The translations under genes and the position numbers were made by a program. Below the pieces are notes generated by a model. That model did not search any database. It worked only from the letters and a program-made list of their open reading frames with translations, and was not told the origin of the DNA. Of a stretch of 64,000 bases of DNA, positions 8,761 through 17,948 are shown piece after piece. Positions within the stretch are counted from its first letter, which is position 1. Each line of letters opens with the position of its first letter. The DNA comes from Bacillota bacterium (GTDB taxonomy: Bacteria; Bacillota; Clostridia; Peptostreptococcales; Anaerovoracaceae): contig JAGAXF010000033.1 of the NCBI GenBank assembly GCA_017941085.1, positions 27,064 to 91,063 on the forward strand, read 5' to 3'.

Positions 8761-9939
8761 TTAGTTCCAGCTCTTGCCCGGTCCCAGTGGAGATACCTCT
8801 CTAAGCCAAGCAACAACTTCCTTTAAATTCTCAACTACGTAATCTATATCTTCCTTTGTTGTAAAGTCACCAACGGTAAATCTTACTGTGCCGTGAATCA
8901 ATTCATCAGGTACTCCCATTGCGGCCAGAACGTGGGAAGGTTTCAGCGACTTTGATGAACAAGCGGAACCTGTAGAAACACATACGTGTCTGGCATCCAT
9001 CATAAGAAGAATTGATTCTCCTTCAATGTATTCAAAAGTTACGTTTAGATTACCGGGATGGCGGTTTTCCATGTCTCCGTTAATATATGTATCGGGGATT
9101 TCCTTGGTAATCTTTTCAGCAAGATAGTCTCTTAATTCCTTGCAATGGCTTACATGCTTATCAAAGTTTACTCTGGCAAGCTCTGCAGCCTTGCCAAAAC
9201 CTACAATTCCGGGAACATTTTCCGTTCCTGCTCTTCTTCCCATTTCTTGAGCCCCGCCATGAATGAAGTTGGGGATTCTTATTCCCCTTCTCATAAAGAG
9301 GGCTCCAACTCCCTTGGGTCCATAAATCTTATGAGCCGACATAGACAGGAAGTCAACTCCCATATCTACCACATCGATGGGAACATTTCCAAGACCCTGA
9401 ACTGCATCTGTATGGAACAGCACACCATGTTCCTTGGCAATCTTAGCCATTTCCTTTATGGGATGCACTGTACCCACTTCGTTGTTTACCAACATAATGC
9501 TGGCAAGGATGGTCTTATCCGTAAATGCATTTTTGTATTCTTCTAAATCAATCCTGCCTTTTTCGTCAATATTAAGGTAGGTGATTTCAAATCCGTGCTT
9601 TTCCAAATACTCGCAGGTGTGAAGCATAGCATGATGCTCTTCAATAGTGGTGATAATATGGTTTCCCTTTTCCTTATAAGCATCAGCCACACCATAGAGT
9701 ACCCAGTTATCCGCTTCAGATCCACAACCTGTAAAGAATACCTCCTGGGGCTTGGCATTTATAAGAGCTGCAACCTGCTCTCTGGCATGGTCAAGAGCTC
9801 TTTTGGCATCAAGGCCGGGGGTATATAGGCTTGAAGCATTACCGTATCTTTCCATAAAGAAAGGTACCATCTCCTGAAATACCTCTTCCTTAACCGGTGT
9901 AGTTGCTGAATAATCCAAATAAACTTCTCTAAGTTCCAT
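8761..9939 (-). CDS. iscS: Cysteine desulfurase IscS/NifS
   Basis: PLP enzyme that removes sulfur from cysteine and hands it to IscU. Landmarks are the N-terminal YLDYSATTPV, the PLP-binding lysine in SMSAHKIYGPKG near residue 205, and the active-site cysteine in STGSACSSKS near residue 322. Length (392 residues) is normal. The start at 9939 follows AGGAGAT with 6-7 nt spacing. It is the first gene of a two-gene unit with iscU. The AT-rich 112 bp upstream holds a plausible TATATA -10 but no clear -35. Confidence 0.94.
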   Translation of the reverse strand: MELREVYLDYSATTPVKEEVFQEMVPFFMERYGNASSLYTPGLDAKRALDHAREQVAALINAKPQEVFFTGCGSEADNWVLYGVADAYKEKGNHIITTIEEHHAMLHTCEYLEKHGFEITYLNIDEKGRIDLEEYKNAFTDKTILASIMLVNNEVGTVHPIKEMAKIAKEHGVLFHTDAVQGLGNVPIDVVDMGVDFLSMSAHKIYGPKGVGALFMRRGIRIPNFIHGGAQEMGRRAGTENVPGIVGFGKAAELARVNFDKHVSHCKELRDYLAEKITKEIPDTYINGDMENRHPGNLNVTFEYIEGESILLMMDARHVCVSTGSACSSKSLKPSHVLAAMGVPDELIHGTVRFTVGDFTTKEDIDYVVENLKEVVAWLREVSPLGPGKSWN

Positions 9940-10051
9940 GGTTTATATCTCCTAGAATAATATAATTACTTTCCTATATATACCTTATTTTGTTAACAAT
10001 TAAACAAATAATCCCTTATAAACCGAGAATAATAAGCAAAAATCGCATATT

Positions 10052-10222
10052 TTAGTCTATAAATTCTATATTTTCCAGCTGGGCCCTTAGATTGTCCTTA
10101 AAGGCAGAAATATACTCCTTTCTAAGGAGATCTCTCTCCAGCAGTTCTTCCTCTGTAAGACCTTCTATTTTAGCTTTGTGAGCCAGCTCATTGATTCTAT
10201 CTATCATTTCTTGAGTAACCAT
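10052..10222 (-). CDS. DUF896 (YnzC-like) small protein
   Basis: A 56-residue protein of the DUF896 family. It is recognised by the pattern ERINELAHKAKxEGLTEEE-like near the N-terminus and a following LRKEYISAFKDNLRAQL helix. B. subtilis YnzC is the known example, and its exact role is not established. ATG at 10222 is preferred because GGAGGA lies 4 nt upstream; an earlier in-frame ATG at 10240 would overlap that site. It follows comEA by about 23 nt on the same strand and may be co-transcribed. Confidence 0.85.
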   Translation of the reverse strand: MVTQEMIDRINELAHKAKIEGLTEEELLERDLLRKEYISAFKDNLRAQLENIEFID

Positions 10223-10245
10223 ATTTCCTCCATTGAACAATACCG

Positions 10246-10947
10246 TTAAATTGTAACACTTTCTGCCATTTTTTCAAAGGTTTTTTCACCTATTCCCGAT
10301 ACATTCTTAAGCTCCTCAATGGCCTTAAATCCACCTACTTCATTGCGATATGCAATGATTTTTTCCGCCATAACCGGCCCCACTCCGGAAATCCTTTGAA
10401 GCTCCTCTGAGGTGGCAGTATTGATATTCACCTTTCCCCCATCAAAACTGTTATACCCCAAAGAAGTCTGGCTCATATTGCTTTGATTTAACAAGCCCAT
10501 ATTTTTATCCATCTCACCAACTTCAGGAATATATACCTTCTCTCCATCGGACAAGAATCTGGCCCTGTTTATTATATCTATATCTGCACTATCCAAAAGA
10601 CCACCCGCTGCATTAATTAAATCCTCCAGCCTTGAGCCTTCCATCAAAGTATACACCCCGGGATTAGTTACCCCTCCACTGATGTCGCAGAGGATTTCCC
10701 TTGGTTCATCCCTTCTAGTATCGCCTTGGGTACTATCTTCAGAATCAGTAAGAGCTTCTTTATTTTCTTCACTGCTATCACTTTCAATAACCAGATTCCC
10801 GGAAGACTTCCCCTTACTTTCCCCATATCCTCCAAAAAACAAAACCGCGATTAGTATTATGGTGATACCAATCGCAGCCTTTAGTCTTTTTCTATTTTTT
10901 ATTTCTTTGATCAAATCCGAATAATAATCGTTTTTTATTTTTTTCAT
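10246..10947 (-). CDS. comEA: ComEA-type DNA-binding competence protein
   Basis: Membrane-anchored DNA receptor of the transformation machinery. It has 233 residues from the ATG at 10947, which lies behind AAGGGGG. A single transmembrane anchor spans roughly residues 24-42. A low-complexity Ser/Glu/Asp spacer follows, then a SLBB domain (SGGVTNPGVYTLMEGSRLED to VYIPEVG). The C-terminus has a tandem helix-hairpin-helix DNA-binding module (NINTATSEELQRISGVGPVM and EELKNVSGIGEKTF). No comEC follows in the window. Competence in this organism is therefore suggested, not shown. Confidence 0.88.
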   Translation of the reverse strand: MKKIKNDYYSDLIKEIKNRKRLKAAIGITIILIAVLFFGGYGESKGKSSGNLVIESDSSEENKEALTDSEDSTQGDTRRDEPREILCDISGGVTNPGVYTLMEGSRLEDLINAAGGLLDSADIDIINRARFLSDGEKVYIPEVGEMDKNMGLLNQSNMSQTSLGYNSFDGGKVNINTATSEELQRISGVGPVMAEKIIAYRNEVGGFKAIEELKNVSGIGEKTFEKMAESVTI

Positions 10948-11048
10948 ATTGCCCCCTTGCTTGTATATCTTCAACCTCTGAAATAGTTGATATTATAAAG
11001 TTTAAGGCACTTGTATGGGGAAAGCAAGAGGTTATTATACAAACAAAA

Positions 11049-11750
11049 TCAGATTTCAAAGCCGGAGAAAATTATTTTCTCCCGTTGAACCTCCAGCTCT
11101 TCTCGAGGAAGGTATAGCTTTGAAAACTGGGTAAAGGAACTAATGACCTGCTCAGGACTTAGGTTGGAATTGGACCCGCCATCCAGTTCCATTACAAGCT
11201 TAATAAATTCATCGGTAAAGCCCTGGTCAATGGATGTTTTCTCCACCTTGATCCAGTGAATTTGATTCTTAATATCCTTATCCACCAGCTTCTTACTCTT
11301 CTTTTCTTTTTTCTTTGCTATTATCTGGCTCTGACTCAGGTAGTCCTTAACCAGCTCCTCCATGTCATCCTTTCTAAAGCGATACTGTATAGGTAAAACA
11401 ACGGAATAGCGGGCGGCAGTTACCTGAGACGCCAGGGATTTTGCAGATATATCAAGGGGTTCAATCCGTGATATATATATGCCCTGCGGCATGGCCTCTC
11501 TCATGGCCAAAATGCTGTGAGATAAATCCAGATTCTCTTTTGTATTAAACTCCAGATATTCCTGTACCGCAGTATAACCAAGAGAAAGAGGCTGGGCAAA
11601 TCCCATTTTAGGATGAGGATTATATCCTTGGGAATACTCTATGGGAATTCCTGCAGATTTAAAGGCACGCTTAAAAAGTCTCTGCATATCCAAATGAGAG
11701 ATGTATTTAATATTGCCTTTCTTTGAGAACTCCAAAAAATATCTAGCCAT
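11049..11750 (-). CDS. TIGR03936/DUF2344 radical-SAM-associated protein
   Basis: A 233-residue protein of the TIGR03936 family. It is recognised by the N-terminal YLEFSKKGNIKYISHLDMQR-like block, the SQGYNPHPKMGFAQPLSLG motif and the following LEF region. These proteins are almost always encoded next to, or fused to, a TIGR03960 radical SAM protein. Here the gene overlaps the 3' end of that partner by 8 nt, so they are translationally coupled. The molecular function of the pair is not settled; a role in RNA or ribosome-linked modification has been assumed from context in other genomes. Nothing in this copy looks damaged. Confidence 0.85.
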   Translation of the reverse strand: MARYFLEFSKKGNIKYISHLDMQRLFKRAFKSAGIPIEYSQGYNPHPKMGFAQPLSLGYTAVQEYLEFNTKENLDLSHSILAMREAMPQGIYISRIEPLDISAKSLASQVTAARYSVVLPIQYRFRKDDMEELVKDYLSQSQIIAKKKEKKSKKLVDKDIKNQIHWIKVEKTSIDQGFTDEFIKLVMELDGGSNSNLSPEQVISSFTQFSKLYLPREELEVQREKIIFSGFEI

Positions 11751-14160
11751 TTTGAACCTCGTTGGCAGTCTTAGAATAAATGCCCCCTAGTTTACACTCA
11801 GTATATTTATTAATCCCACATCCGGTGCAACCATATCTACAGTCATGAGTTGTACTTTCTGCAATAGACTTTTCTCTTTCTTTGATTAAATACTCTTTGC
11901 TTATGCAGCTGCTTATTATGTCCCAGGGAAGAACTTCTTCTACAGACCTTTCTCTGGTGGCATATTCCTCCGGAAGAATACCCGTTTCCTTCATGGCTTC
12001 ATCCCATTTTTCACGAACAAAGTATTCTGTCCAGCTGTCCATTTTGCAACCTTTGTTGTAGGCGGAAAGAAGCAATTCCCCTACTCGTCTGTCTCCCCTT
12101 GCAAGAATTGCCTCCAGGACGCTGGTATCATCATCATGGTAATTAAAGGTTACACCCTTAATCTTTAGTTTTTCCCTCAGGTAATTATGCTTTTCCCTAA
12201 AGGATTCTGCCGTATCCTGGGCTGCCCATTGGAAAGGGGTGTGAGGCTTTGGTACAAAATTGCTTACACTTACTGTTACAGAGAACCTTCCTCCCTTACC
12301 GGAATCCCTCTTAATGTCCATAATATTCTTTGCAATATCCGCAATGCCATCCAGATCCTCATAGGTTTCCGTTGGTAATCCTATCATGAAGTATAGCTTA
12401 ATATGAGTCCATCCCAGGTCTATGGCCTGGGAAACGGCGCTGTAAATATCCTCCTCGGTAATGCCTTTATTTATTACGTCTCTTAGCCTTTGGGTTCCAG
12501 CCTCAGGAGCAAAGGTAAGACCTGACTTACGATACTTCTGTATTTCCTGAAGAACGGAAAAAGAAAAGGTATCCAACCGAAGGGAAGGAAGAGACAATGC
12601 TACATTTCTTGCTGCACATTCCTTGGTTAAGGTTGTTGCCAAAGATTCAAACTTGGAATAATCACTACTGGACAAAGATAAAAGTGAAAGCTCATCGTTA
12701 CCCGTATTGTTAATCTGGTGAATTGCAAGATCAATTATGGTATTCTCTTCTCTTTCTCTAATAGGTCGATATATCATTCCAGCCTGACAGAATCTGCATC
12801 CTCTGGTGCAGCCTCGGAAGGCTTCAACCACGGCTCTGTCATGGACAGTCTCAATAAACGGCACTATGGGATTTCTTGGATAATCGGCCTTATCCAAATC
12901 ATGAAGAATAGCTCTCCTGGTTCTGGGGAGCTGGTTTTCAGAGACCTTATCAATATATTTTATAATTCTACCCCGGGAATCATATTCCACATCATATTGA
13001 GATGGAATATATACGCCGGCTATATTGTTATTATCTCCTTTATAATACCGAGTACCATAGGTACTAATAAATTCCGCCTTGGTTATTCCTTTGGTTCTTG
13101 CGGATTTATATTCCAGCAAAAATTCAGGAAGGGTCTCCTCTCCGTCACCAATAAGGAAAACATCTATGAAGTCCGTCAATGGTTCCGGATTATATGCACA
13201 GGGACCTCCTGCAATTATAAGAGGTTCTTCTTCTCCTCGTTCTGCGGCCTTTAAAGTAATGCCTCCAAGATTAAGCATGTCCAGAATATTTGTAAAGGAC
13301 ATTTCATATTGAAGGGTAAATCCAAAAACATCAAGGCTCTTAACAGGTGTTTTGGTCTCAAGAGTAAAGAGAGGAAGTTTGTTCTTTCTCATGAGTTCAG
13401 CCATGTCATTGGCTGGTTGGAACACTCTTTCCATGGCAATACCATCATTGGAATTACAGATGTTATAAAGTATCTGAAGTCCCAAATAGGACATGCCTAT
13501 TTCGTAAATATCAGGAAAGGCAAATCCAAATCTCACCAGATCCTGATTGTCTTTTACAATGATATTCTTTTCTCCGCCAATATATCTTGCAGGTTTTTCA
13601 ACTTGTTTAAGGATTTTATCCAGCTTTGATTCTATAAAATCCTTATCATCCATAAACAAAGTATCAATGGGATAACCAAGTATATCTTCAATTTGATTTA
13701 TATACTCAATGGATTTACCTCTGGCTTCCAGAAGTCTTTCTGTTCGTTCCGGAGTTTCACCTTGTTTATGGATTAAATAATCAACTCTGTCCACAATACC
13801 TACATAATGGTCTTCTTTTACAATTCTATCAGCCAAACACATTATGTCGGTTTCATTAATGTTATCTATGGGATTAAAGCTGTATCTCATATGTCTCTCC
13901 ACAACCCTAGCTTCTTCAATATATCCCATTTTCTCCAGCAATTTGCCAATCTCTATGTCGTGGTCCTCCCAGGTTCTAAGAACGTCATGGGCAAGGCCGG
14001 AAACTCTAACCAATTCCACGTCAAAATTGCCGCCTGCTTTGTTTAATGCTTCAGCAATGGCGGCACCTACTCTTGAAACCTCTCTGCAGTGTGATATTAC
14101 CCAACTGGGAGTTTCATATTTTTTATATAATTCTTCAACTGCGGAATCTGTTAATCTCAT
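11743..14160 (-). CDS. HD-domain / B12-binding-type radical SAM fusion protein (TIGR03960)
   Basis: About 805 residues, some 190 longer than ordinary TIGR03960 proteins. Residues 1-190 form an HD-type phosphohydrolase domain: ISHCREVSRV, then GLAHDVLRTW with the HD pair, then VVERHMRY and CLADRIVKED. From about 195 the usual protein starts (KPARYIGGEKNII). The radical SAM cluster is GCTRGCRFCQAG (Cx3Cx2C) and a further Cys cluster CRYGCTGC sits near the C-terminus. The start at 14160 lies 2 nt after the obg stop (TTCTAGAATG); a TTG at 14190 is possible but would overlap obg. The gene overlaps its TIGR03936 partner by 8 nt. The function of the fused HD domain is unknown. Confidence 0.85.
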   Translation of the reverse strand: MRLTDSAVEELYKKYETPSWVISHCREVSRVGAAIAEALNKAGGNFDVELVRVSGLAHDVLRTWEDHDIEIGKLLEKMGYIEEARVVERHMRYSFNPIDNINETDIMCLADRIVKEDHYVGIVDRVDYLIHKQGETPERTERLLEARGKSIEYINQIEDILGYPIDTLFMDDKDFIESKLDKILKQVEKPARYIGGEKNIIVKDNQDLVRFGFAFPDIYEIGMSYLGLQILYNICNSNDGIAMERVFQPANDMAELMRKNKLPLFTLETKTPVKSLDVFGFTLQYEMSFTNILDMLNLGGITLKAAERGEEEPLIIAGGPCAYNPEPLTDFIDVFLIGDGEETLPEFLLEYKSARTKGITKAEFISTYGTRYYKGDNNNIAGVYIPSQYDVEYDSRGRIIKYIDKVSENQLPRTRRAILHDLDKADYPRNPIVPFIETVHDRAVVEAFRGCTRGCRFCQAGMIYRPIREREENTIIDLAIHQINNTGNDELSLLSLSSSDYSKFESLATTLTKECAARNVALSLPSLRLDTFSFSVLQEIQKYRKSGLTFAPEAGTQRLRDVINKGITEEDIYSAVSQAIDLGWTHIKLYFMIGLPTETYEDLDGIADIAKNIMDIKRDSGKGGRFSVTVSVSNFVPKPHTPFQWAAQDTAESFREKHNYLREKLKIKGVTFNYHDDDTSVLEAILARGDRRVGELLLSAYNKGCKMDSWTEYFVREKWDEAMKETGILPEEYATRERSVEEVLPWDIISSCISKEYLIKEREKSIAESTTHDCRYGCTGCGINKYTECKLGGIYSKTANEVQNG

Positions 14161-14161
14161 T

Positions 14162-15454
14162 CTAGAACTCTTCGAAGTATTCAAATTCAAAATCTTCGAT
14201 TTTTACTGTATCTCCTTCTTGTAATCCCATTTCCTTCAGTTCGCTCATGGCTCCGCTGTTCTCAATATATTTAAAGAGATATCTTAAGGAACCCATGTCG
14301 TTAAAGTTGGTGGAATTAAATATCTTGGTTAGCTGCTGGCCGGAAAGTATATATACGTCTCCATCCTTTGTGGCTGTAACCCTTCTATAATCATCATCAA
14401 GGGCTTCGTCCTTTTCAAAGTCAAACATTTCGTATTCAGCTTCTTCAAACTCATCCTCTGCTTTTCGCAGAGCCCTAAGAGCCGCATACATTAGTTCTTT
14501 CACTCCATGATTAATTGGAGCAGAAATAGGATAGACCTCCAAGCCCTTACCTTCGATGTATTCTTTAAACTGAATATACTTCTCGTCCTCTTCGTCAATT
14601 AAATCTATCTTATTTGCTGCAACTATCATTGGCTTTTTGGATATATATGGACTATAGGATTCCAGCTCCGCCATTATTTTATCAAAGTCATCTATAGGAT
14701 CTCTTCCTTCCGATCCTGAAACGTCCACCACATGAATAAGGACCTTGGTTCTTTCTATGTGCTTTAGGAATTTAAATCCAAGTCCAAGTCCTACACTGGC
14801 CCCTTCTATAATTCCGGCAATATCTGCCATGACGAATTCTTCATGATTCAATATAACCACTCCCAAATTAGGGTCAATGGTTGTAAAATGATAGTTTTCA
14901 ATCTTGGGCTTGGCATTAGTGGCCACTGCCAAAAGACTGGATTTACCAACGTTTGGGAAACCAACAAGACCAACATCGGCTATCATTTTTAATTCCAGAA
15001 TAACCTCTCGCTCCTTACCTTCAGTTCCTGCTTCAGCAAAATTGGGAGCCTGTCTTACGGAGTTTTTAAAGTGAACATTTCCTTTGCCGCCTTTTCCACC
15101 TTTGGCTGCAATAAAGCTGTCTCCGTCTTCCTTAAGGTCATGCATTAAATGTCCGGTAGCAGAATCAAATACCATGGTACCAAGAGGAACCTTAATGATG
15201 AGATCCTGACCACGTTTACCGTACATCTTTTTTCTCATGCCGTTTTGTCCGTTTTCCGCCTGGTACTTTCTTTTGTATTTAAAATCCATAAGGGTTCGAA
15301 GATTTTTGTCCGCAACAAAAACCACGTTGCCGCCGTTGCCGCCGTCTCCGCCATCAGGACCACCTTCCGGAACAAAGGGCTCTCGTCTAAAGGAAACGGC
15401 ACCGTTTCCACCTTTGCCGGATATAATTGTGATTTTCGCTCTGTCTACAAACAT
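14162..15454 (-). CDS. obg: Obg/CgtA ribosome-assembly GTPase
   Basis: Essential GTPase acting in late 50S assembly. The 430-residue protein has the Gly-rich Obg fold (residues 1-158, with GKGGNGAVSFRRE and GGDGGNGG), and a G domain with GFPNVGKSSL (G1), DIAGIIEGA (G3) and ANKID (G4). A C-terminal OCT domain follows the acidic linker EDEFEEAEYEMFDFEKDEAL and runs to the end. It is downstream of rplU-rpmA but separated from them by a terminator, so it has its own promoter or relies on read-through. The ribosome binding site is weak (GGTATAAAG). Translation of the HD/radical SAM gene is coupled to its stop. Confidence 0.95.
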   Translation of the reverse strand: MFVDRAKITIISGKGGNGAVSFRREPFVPEGGPDGGDGGNGGNVVFVADKNLRTLMDFKYKRKYQAENGQNGMRKKMYGKRGQDLIIKVPLGTMVFDSATGHLMHDLKEDGDSFIAAKGGKGGKGNVHFKNSVRQAPNFAEAGTEGKEREVILELKMIADVGLVGFPNVGKSSLLAVATNAKPKIENYHFTTIDPNLGVVILNHEEFVMADIAGIIEGASVGLGLGFKFLKHIERTKVLIHVVDVSGSEGRDPIDDFDKIMAELESYSPYISKKPMIVAANKIDLIDEEDEKYIQFKEYIEGKGLEVYPISAPINHGVKELMYAALRALRKAEDEFEEAEYEMFDFEKDEALDDDYRRVTATKDGDVYILSGQQLTKIFNSTNFNDMGSLRYLFKYIENSGAMSELKEMGLQEGDTVKIEDFEFEYFEEF

Positions 15455-15543
15455 CTTTATACCTATATGGGTAAAGTATCACTAAAATTCACTGGATCTT
15501 ATTAGCCGATGAATTGTCAATCTACCCTTGTATTATACAATAT

Positions 15544-15567
15544 AAAAGGCCTCAAGTGAGACCTTTT
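15544..15567 (-). terminator. Terminator of the rplU-rpmA unit
   Basis: On the minus strand AAAAGGTCTC and GAGGCCTTTT form a 10-bp stem (one G-U pair) around an ACTT loop and run into T/A-rich sequence. It lies 27 nt after the rpmA stop and upstream of obg. Confidence 0.75.
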
Positions 15568-15593
15568 ATTACTTAATTATTCATAGTTCCCTA

Positions 15594-15854
15594 TTAAGCT
15601 TCGCGAGCATAGACACTAACCTGTTTTCTGGTCTTGTCTTTTCTTTCGAACTTAACATTTCCATCTATCTTGGCAAAGAGAGTATCATCTCCTCCACGAC
15701 CAACATTATTGCCCGGGTGGAACTTGGTTCCTCTCTGTCTTACCAAAATGCTGCCGGCTGTAACAAACTGACCATCGCCAGTCTTAACACCTAAACGTTT
15801 CGATTCCGAATCGCGTCCGTTCTTGGAACTACCTACACCTTTTTTACTTGCCAT
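15594..15854 (-). CDS. rpmA: 50S ribosomal protein L27
   Basis: L27 of 86 residues with the conserved [19 protein letters not shown] and [16 protein letters not shown] blocks. It begins MASKKG, so the mature N-terminus that reaches the peptidyl-transferase centre is encoded directly. There is no cleavable leader of the Staphylococcus/Clostridium kind. Consistent with this, no Prp (YsxB) protease gene lies between rplU and rpmA; the gap is only 31 bp. A clear AAAGGAGGTG ribosome binding site precedes the start at 15854. Co-transcribed with rplU and closed by the hairpin at 15544-15567. Confidence 0.95.
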   Translation of the reverse strand: MASKKGVGSSKNGRDSESKRLGVKTGDGQFVTAGSILVRQRGTKFHPGNNVGRGGDDTLFAKIDGNVKFERKDKTRKQVSVYAREA

Positions 15855-15885
15855 CTCTGAGACACCTCCTTTATCTTGGAATTAT

Positions 15886-16395
15886 CTACTTGGAAGCATT
15901 TTCGATCATCTCGATGATCTCGGCTTTAGTAGCCTTGGGATCAACTTCGATGCCCTGCTCATTTGCTACAGCAATAAGTTCTTCCTTCTTCATGTTCATG
16001 TTTACTGCTGAACTCTGAGCATCCTGCTTTTCTTCTGTGTTATCAGTTGCTTCAGCCTTTGGTGCTGACTTTCTGGCACCTGGCTTACCTGTCAAAGAAG
16101 TGATTTCAACACTTGTGAAGGGCTGTCTATGACCCTGTTTTCTTCTGTAATCCTTCTTTGATTTGTACTTGAAAACTATAACCTTCTTACCTTTTCCGGT
16201 TTCAATGATTTCGCCTGAAATCTTTGCTCCGTCGATGTATGGAGAACCAACCTTTACTTCTCCTCCATCACTTATCAGGAGAACCTTGTCGAATTCAATT
16301 ACATCTCCTGCTTCACCGGGAAGCTTTTCTACTGTGATTACATCACCTTCTGCTACCCTGTACTGTTTGCCTCCTGTTTCCAGAATTGCATACAT
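15886..16395 (-). CDS. rplU: 50S ribosomal protein L21 with C-terminal extension
   Basis: L21 normally has about 103 residues; this product has 169. The core (residues 1-104) is standard: MYAILETGGKQYRVAEGD at the start and KSKKDYRRKQGHRQPFT near the end. After a linker rich in Ala, Lys, Glu and Gln (residues 105-132) comes a small helical segment, MKKEELIAVANEQGIEVD and following to KAEIIEMIENA. It resembles a Rho-N/SAP/HeH-type nucleic-acid-binding motif. The extension is in frame and ends normally, so it is not a sequencing artefact by inspection. GAGGAGGTAAC precedes the start. A strong promoter and structured leader lie upstream. Confidence 0.93.
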   Translation of the reverse strand: MYAILETGGKQYRVAEGDVITVEKLPGEAGDVIEFDKVLLISDGGEVKVGSPYIDGAKISGEIIETGKGKKVIVFKYKSKKDYRRKQGHRQPFTSVEITSLTGKPGARKSAPKAEATDNTEEKQDAQSSAVNMNMKKEELIAVANEQGIEVDPKATKAEIIEMIENASK

Positions 16396-16494
16396 AATTA
16401 AGTTACCTCCTCTATCCAGTCTCGCCTTATCAGGTAGTCTCCTTTGCCACTAATACATTTTGGAGACTTTAGGCACCCTTGCCGTGCGGTCTAA
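16396..16494 (-). ncRNA. Probable L21 leader (autoregulatory 5' UTR of rplU)
   Basis: The transcript from the promoter at 16502-16530 has about 100 nt before rplU. It contains a GCAC/GTGC hairpin around GGCAAGG, and a 7-bp hairpin AGTCTCC/GGAGACT with a 19-nt loop ahead of the ribosome binding site. L21 leaders that bind the ribosomal protein are known in Firmicutes at exactly this place. The match to the Rfam L21 leader is judged from position and structure and was not computed. Confidence 0.55.
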
Positions 16495-16501
16495 CCTAGA
16501 T

Positions 16502-16530
16502 ATTTTACTATCGGAATATTGAAATGTCAA
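16502..16530 (-). promoter_or_regulatory. Promoter of rplU-rpmA
   Basis: Minus-strand -35 TTGACA (16525-16530) and -10 TAAAAT (16502-16507) are separated by exactly 17 bp. This is the strongest sigma-A-type match I found. The rest of 16396-16630 holds the leader and an AT-rich spacer after recA. Confidence 0.8.
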
Positions 16531-16630
16531 GGTTTATATATGCCTTTATTCAATATGCAGTGCATTGTACTACATAGGGAGGTTGATATCAATTATTTCT
16601 ATAATTATATGGGCGATCTTATTTTTTTAT

Positions 16631-17767
16631 TTAGTCGTCAATTATAACGCCGTCTTCGTCGATTTTAATATCCTCACCCAATACGTTTTCCGGCAGGTCT
16701 CCGGTGTCGTTTCCGGATAATGCTTTGTCGGAGAAGGAATTATCTTCCTTGAGCTTAAGAATAAGCTTTTCTTCGATTTCATTCATAAGGTCAGGATGTT
16801 CCTCTAGGTAAAGCTTAACGTTTTCTCTTCCTTGTCCAATTCTCTCTCCTAAATAGCTATACCAAGATCCTGATTTTTCAATGATATCAGCCTCTGTGGC
16901 ACAGTCAACAATATCTCCGGACTTGGAAATACCTGTTCCATACATTATATCGAACTCTGCCTTTTTAAATGGCGGAGCCACCTTATTCTTTACAACCTTT
17001 ACTCTTGTACGGTTACCAAGTACGTTTTCACCCTTCTTAATGGTTTCAACTCTTCTTACGTCAAATCTCATTGTTGAATAGAACTTGAGAGCACGTCCAC
17101 CGGTTGTAGTTTCGGGATTTCCAAACATTACCCCAACCTTTTCTCTCAGCTGGTTAATGAAGATGATGCAAGTGTTGGACCTGTTTACAGTACCTGCCAG
17201 CTTACGAAGAGCCTGGGACATAAGTCTTGCCTGAAGTCCCACATGGGCATCCCCTATATCCCCTTGAATTTCTGCCTTTGGCACCAGGGCTGCCACTGAG
17301 TCAACAACAATTACATCCAGGGCACCTGATCTTGCCAGCATATCGCAAATCTCCAAGGCCTGCTCACCTGTATCCGGCTGAGAAACCAGCAGTTCATCCA
17401 CCTTTACTCCCAAATTACGAGCATAGATAGGATCCAGGGCATGCTCTGCGTCTATAAAAGCAGCCTTTCCACCCTTCTTCTGAGCTTCTGCCACAATGTG
17501 AAGAGTAAGCGTTGTTTTACCTGATGACTCAGGACCATATATTTCGATAATCCTTCCCTTAGGTACTCCCCCTACACCGGTGGCAATATCCAAGCTGGTG
17601 GAGCCTGTTGATATAACCTCCAGGTCCTGAATATCGGCACCTTCACCCATCTTCATAATGGCACCTTGGCCAAATTGTTTCTGGATTTGCGCAAGAGCTG
17701 ACTCCAGGGCTTTTTCTCTTTCCTTATCTGTTTCGGGAATGGGTTTAATATCTTTCTTTGTTGCCAT
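16631..17767 (-). CDS. recA: Recombinase RecA
   Basis: Central recombination and SOS protein of 378 residues. Visible are the Walker [11 protein letters not shown] near residue 75, the DNA-binding loop region around [20 protein letters not shown], and the interface motif GGRALKFYS. The C-terminus is the usual acidic tail ([13 protein letters not shown]), here somewhat extended. The start at 17767 follows CGGAGGTATAC. Upstream are a LexA box and two promoter candidates, so DNA-damage induction is expected. cinA and pgsA lie upstream on the same strand, the common Firmicute order. Confidence 0.97.
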   Translation of the reverse strand: MATKKDIKPIPETDKEREKALESALAQIQKQFGQGAIMKMGEGADIQDLEVISTGSTSLDIATGVGGVPKGRIIEIYGPESSGKTTLTLHIVAEAQKKGGKAAFIDAEHALDPIYARNLGVKVDELLVSQPDTGEQALEICDMLARSGALDVIVVDSVAALVPKAEIQGDIGDAHVGLQARLMSQALRKLAGTVNRSNTCIIFINQLREKVGVMFGNPETTTGGRALKFYSTMRFDVRRVETIKKGENVLGNRTRVKVVKNKVAPPFKKAEFDIMYGTGISKSGDIVDCATEADIIEKSGSWYSYLGERIGQGRENVKLYLEEHPDLMNEIEEKLILKLKEDNSFSDKALSGNDTGDLPENVLGEDIKIDEDGVIIDD

Positions 17768-17850
17768 TTATGTATACCTCCGAATATACTATTCACTTAA
17801 ATATTTAAATGTTCGAATATAAGCATAATTCAATACGCACTATTGTTCGT

Positions 17851-17862
17851 GAACGTCTGTTC
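17851..17862 (-). promoter_or_regulatory. LexA (SOS) operator of recA
   Basis: GAAC-N4-GTTC is present as a perfect Firmicute-type LexA half-site pair, flanked by T and A. It sits about 6 bp downstream of the -10 TATTAT of promoter P2, where bound LexA would block transcription. A second inverted pair GTTCGTGAAC overlaps at 17845-17854. Confidence 0.8.
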
Positions 17863-17868
17863 AGTAAT

Positions 17869-17896
17869 ATAATATCATCATTTTAGATAAATGCAA
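17869..17896 (-). promoter_or_regulatory. recA promoter P2 (SOS-controlled)
   Basis: Minus-strand -35 TTGCAT (17891-17896) and -10 TATTAT (17869-17874), 16-bp spacing, directly upstream of the LexA box. An alternative -10 TATATT would give 19-bp spacing. Confidence 0.55.
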
Positions 17897-17948
17897 GCAC
17901 TTTTTTTGAATTAAAAAACAGCCAGGTCTATGATTCTCGGTTATTTCA

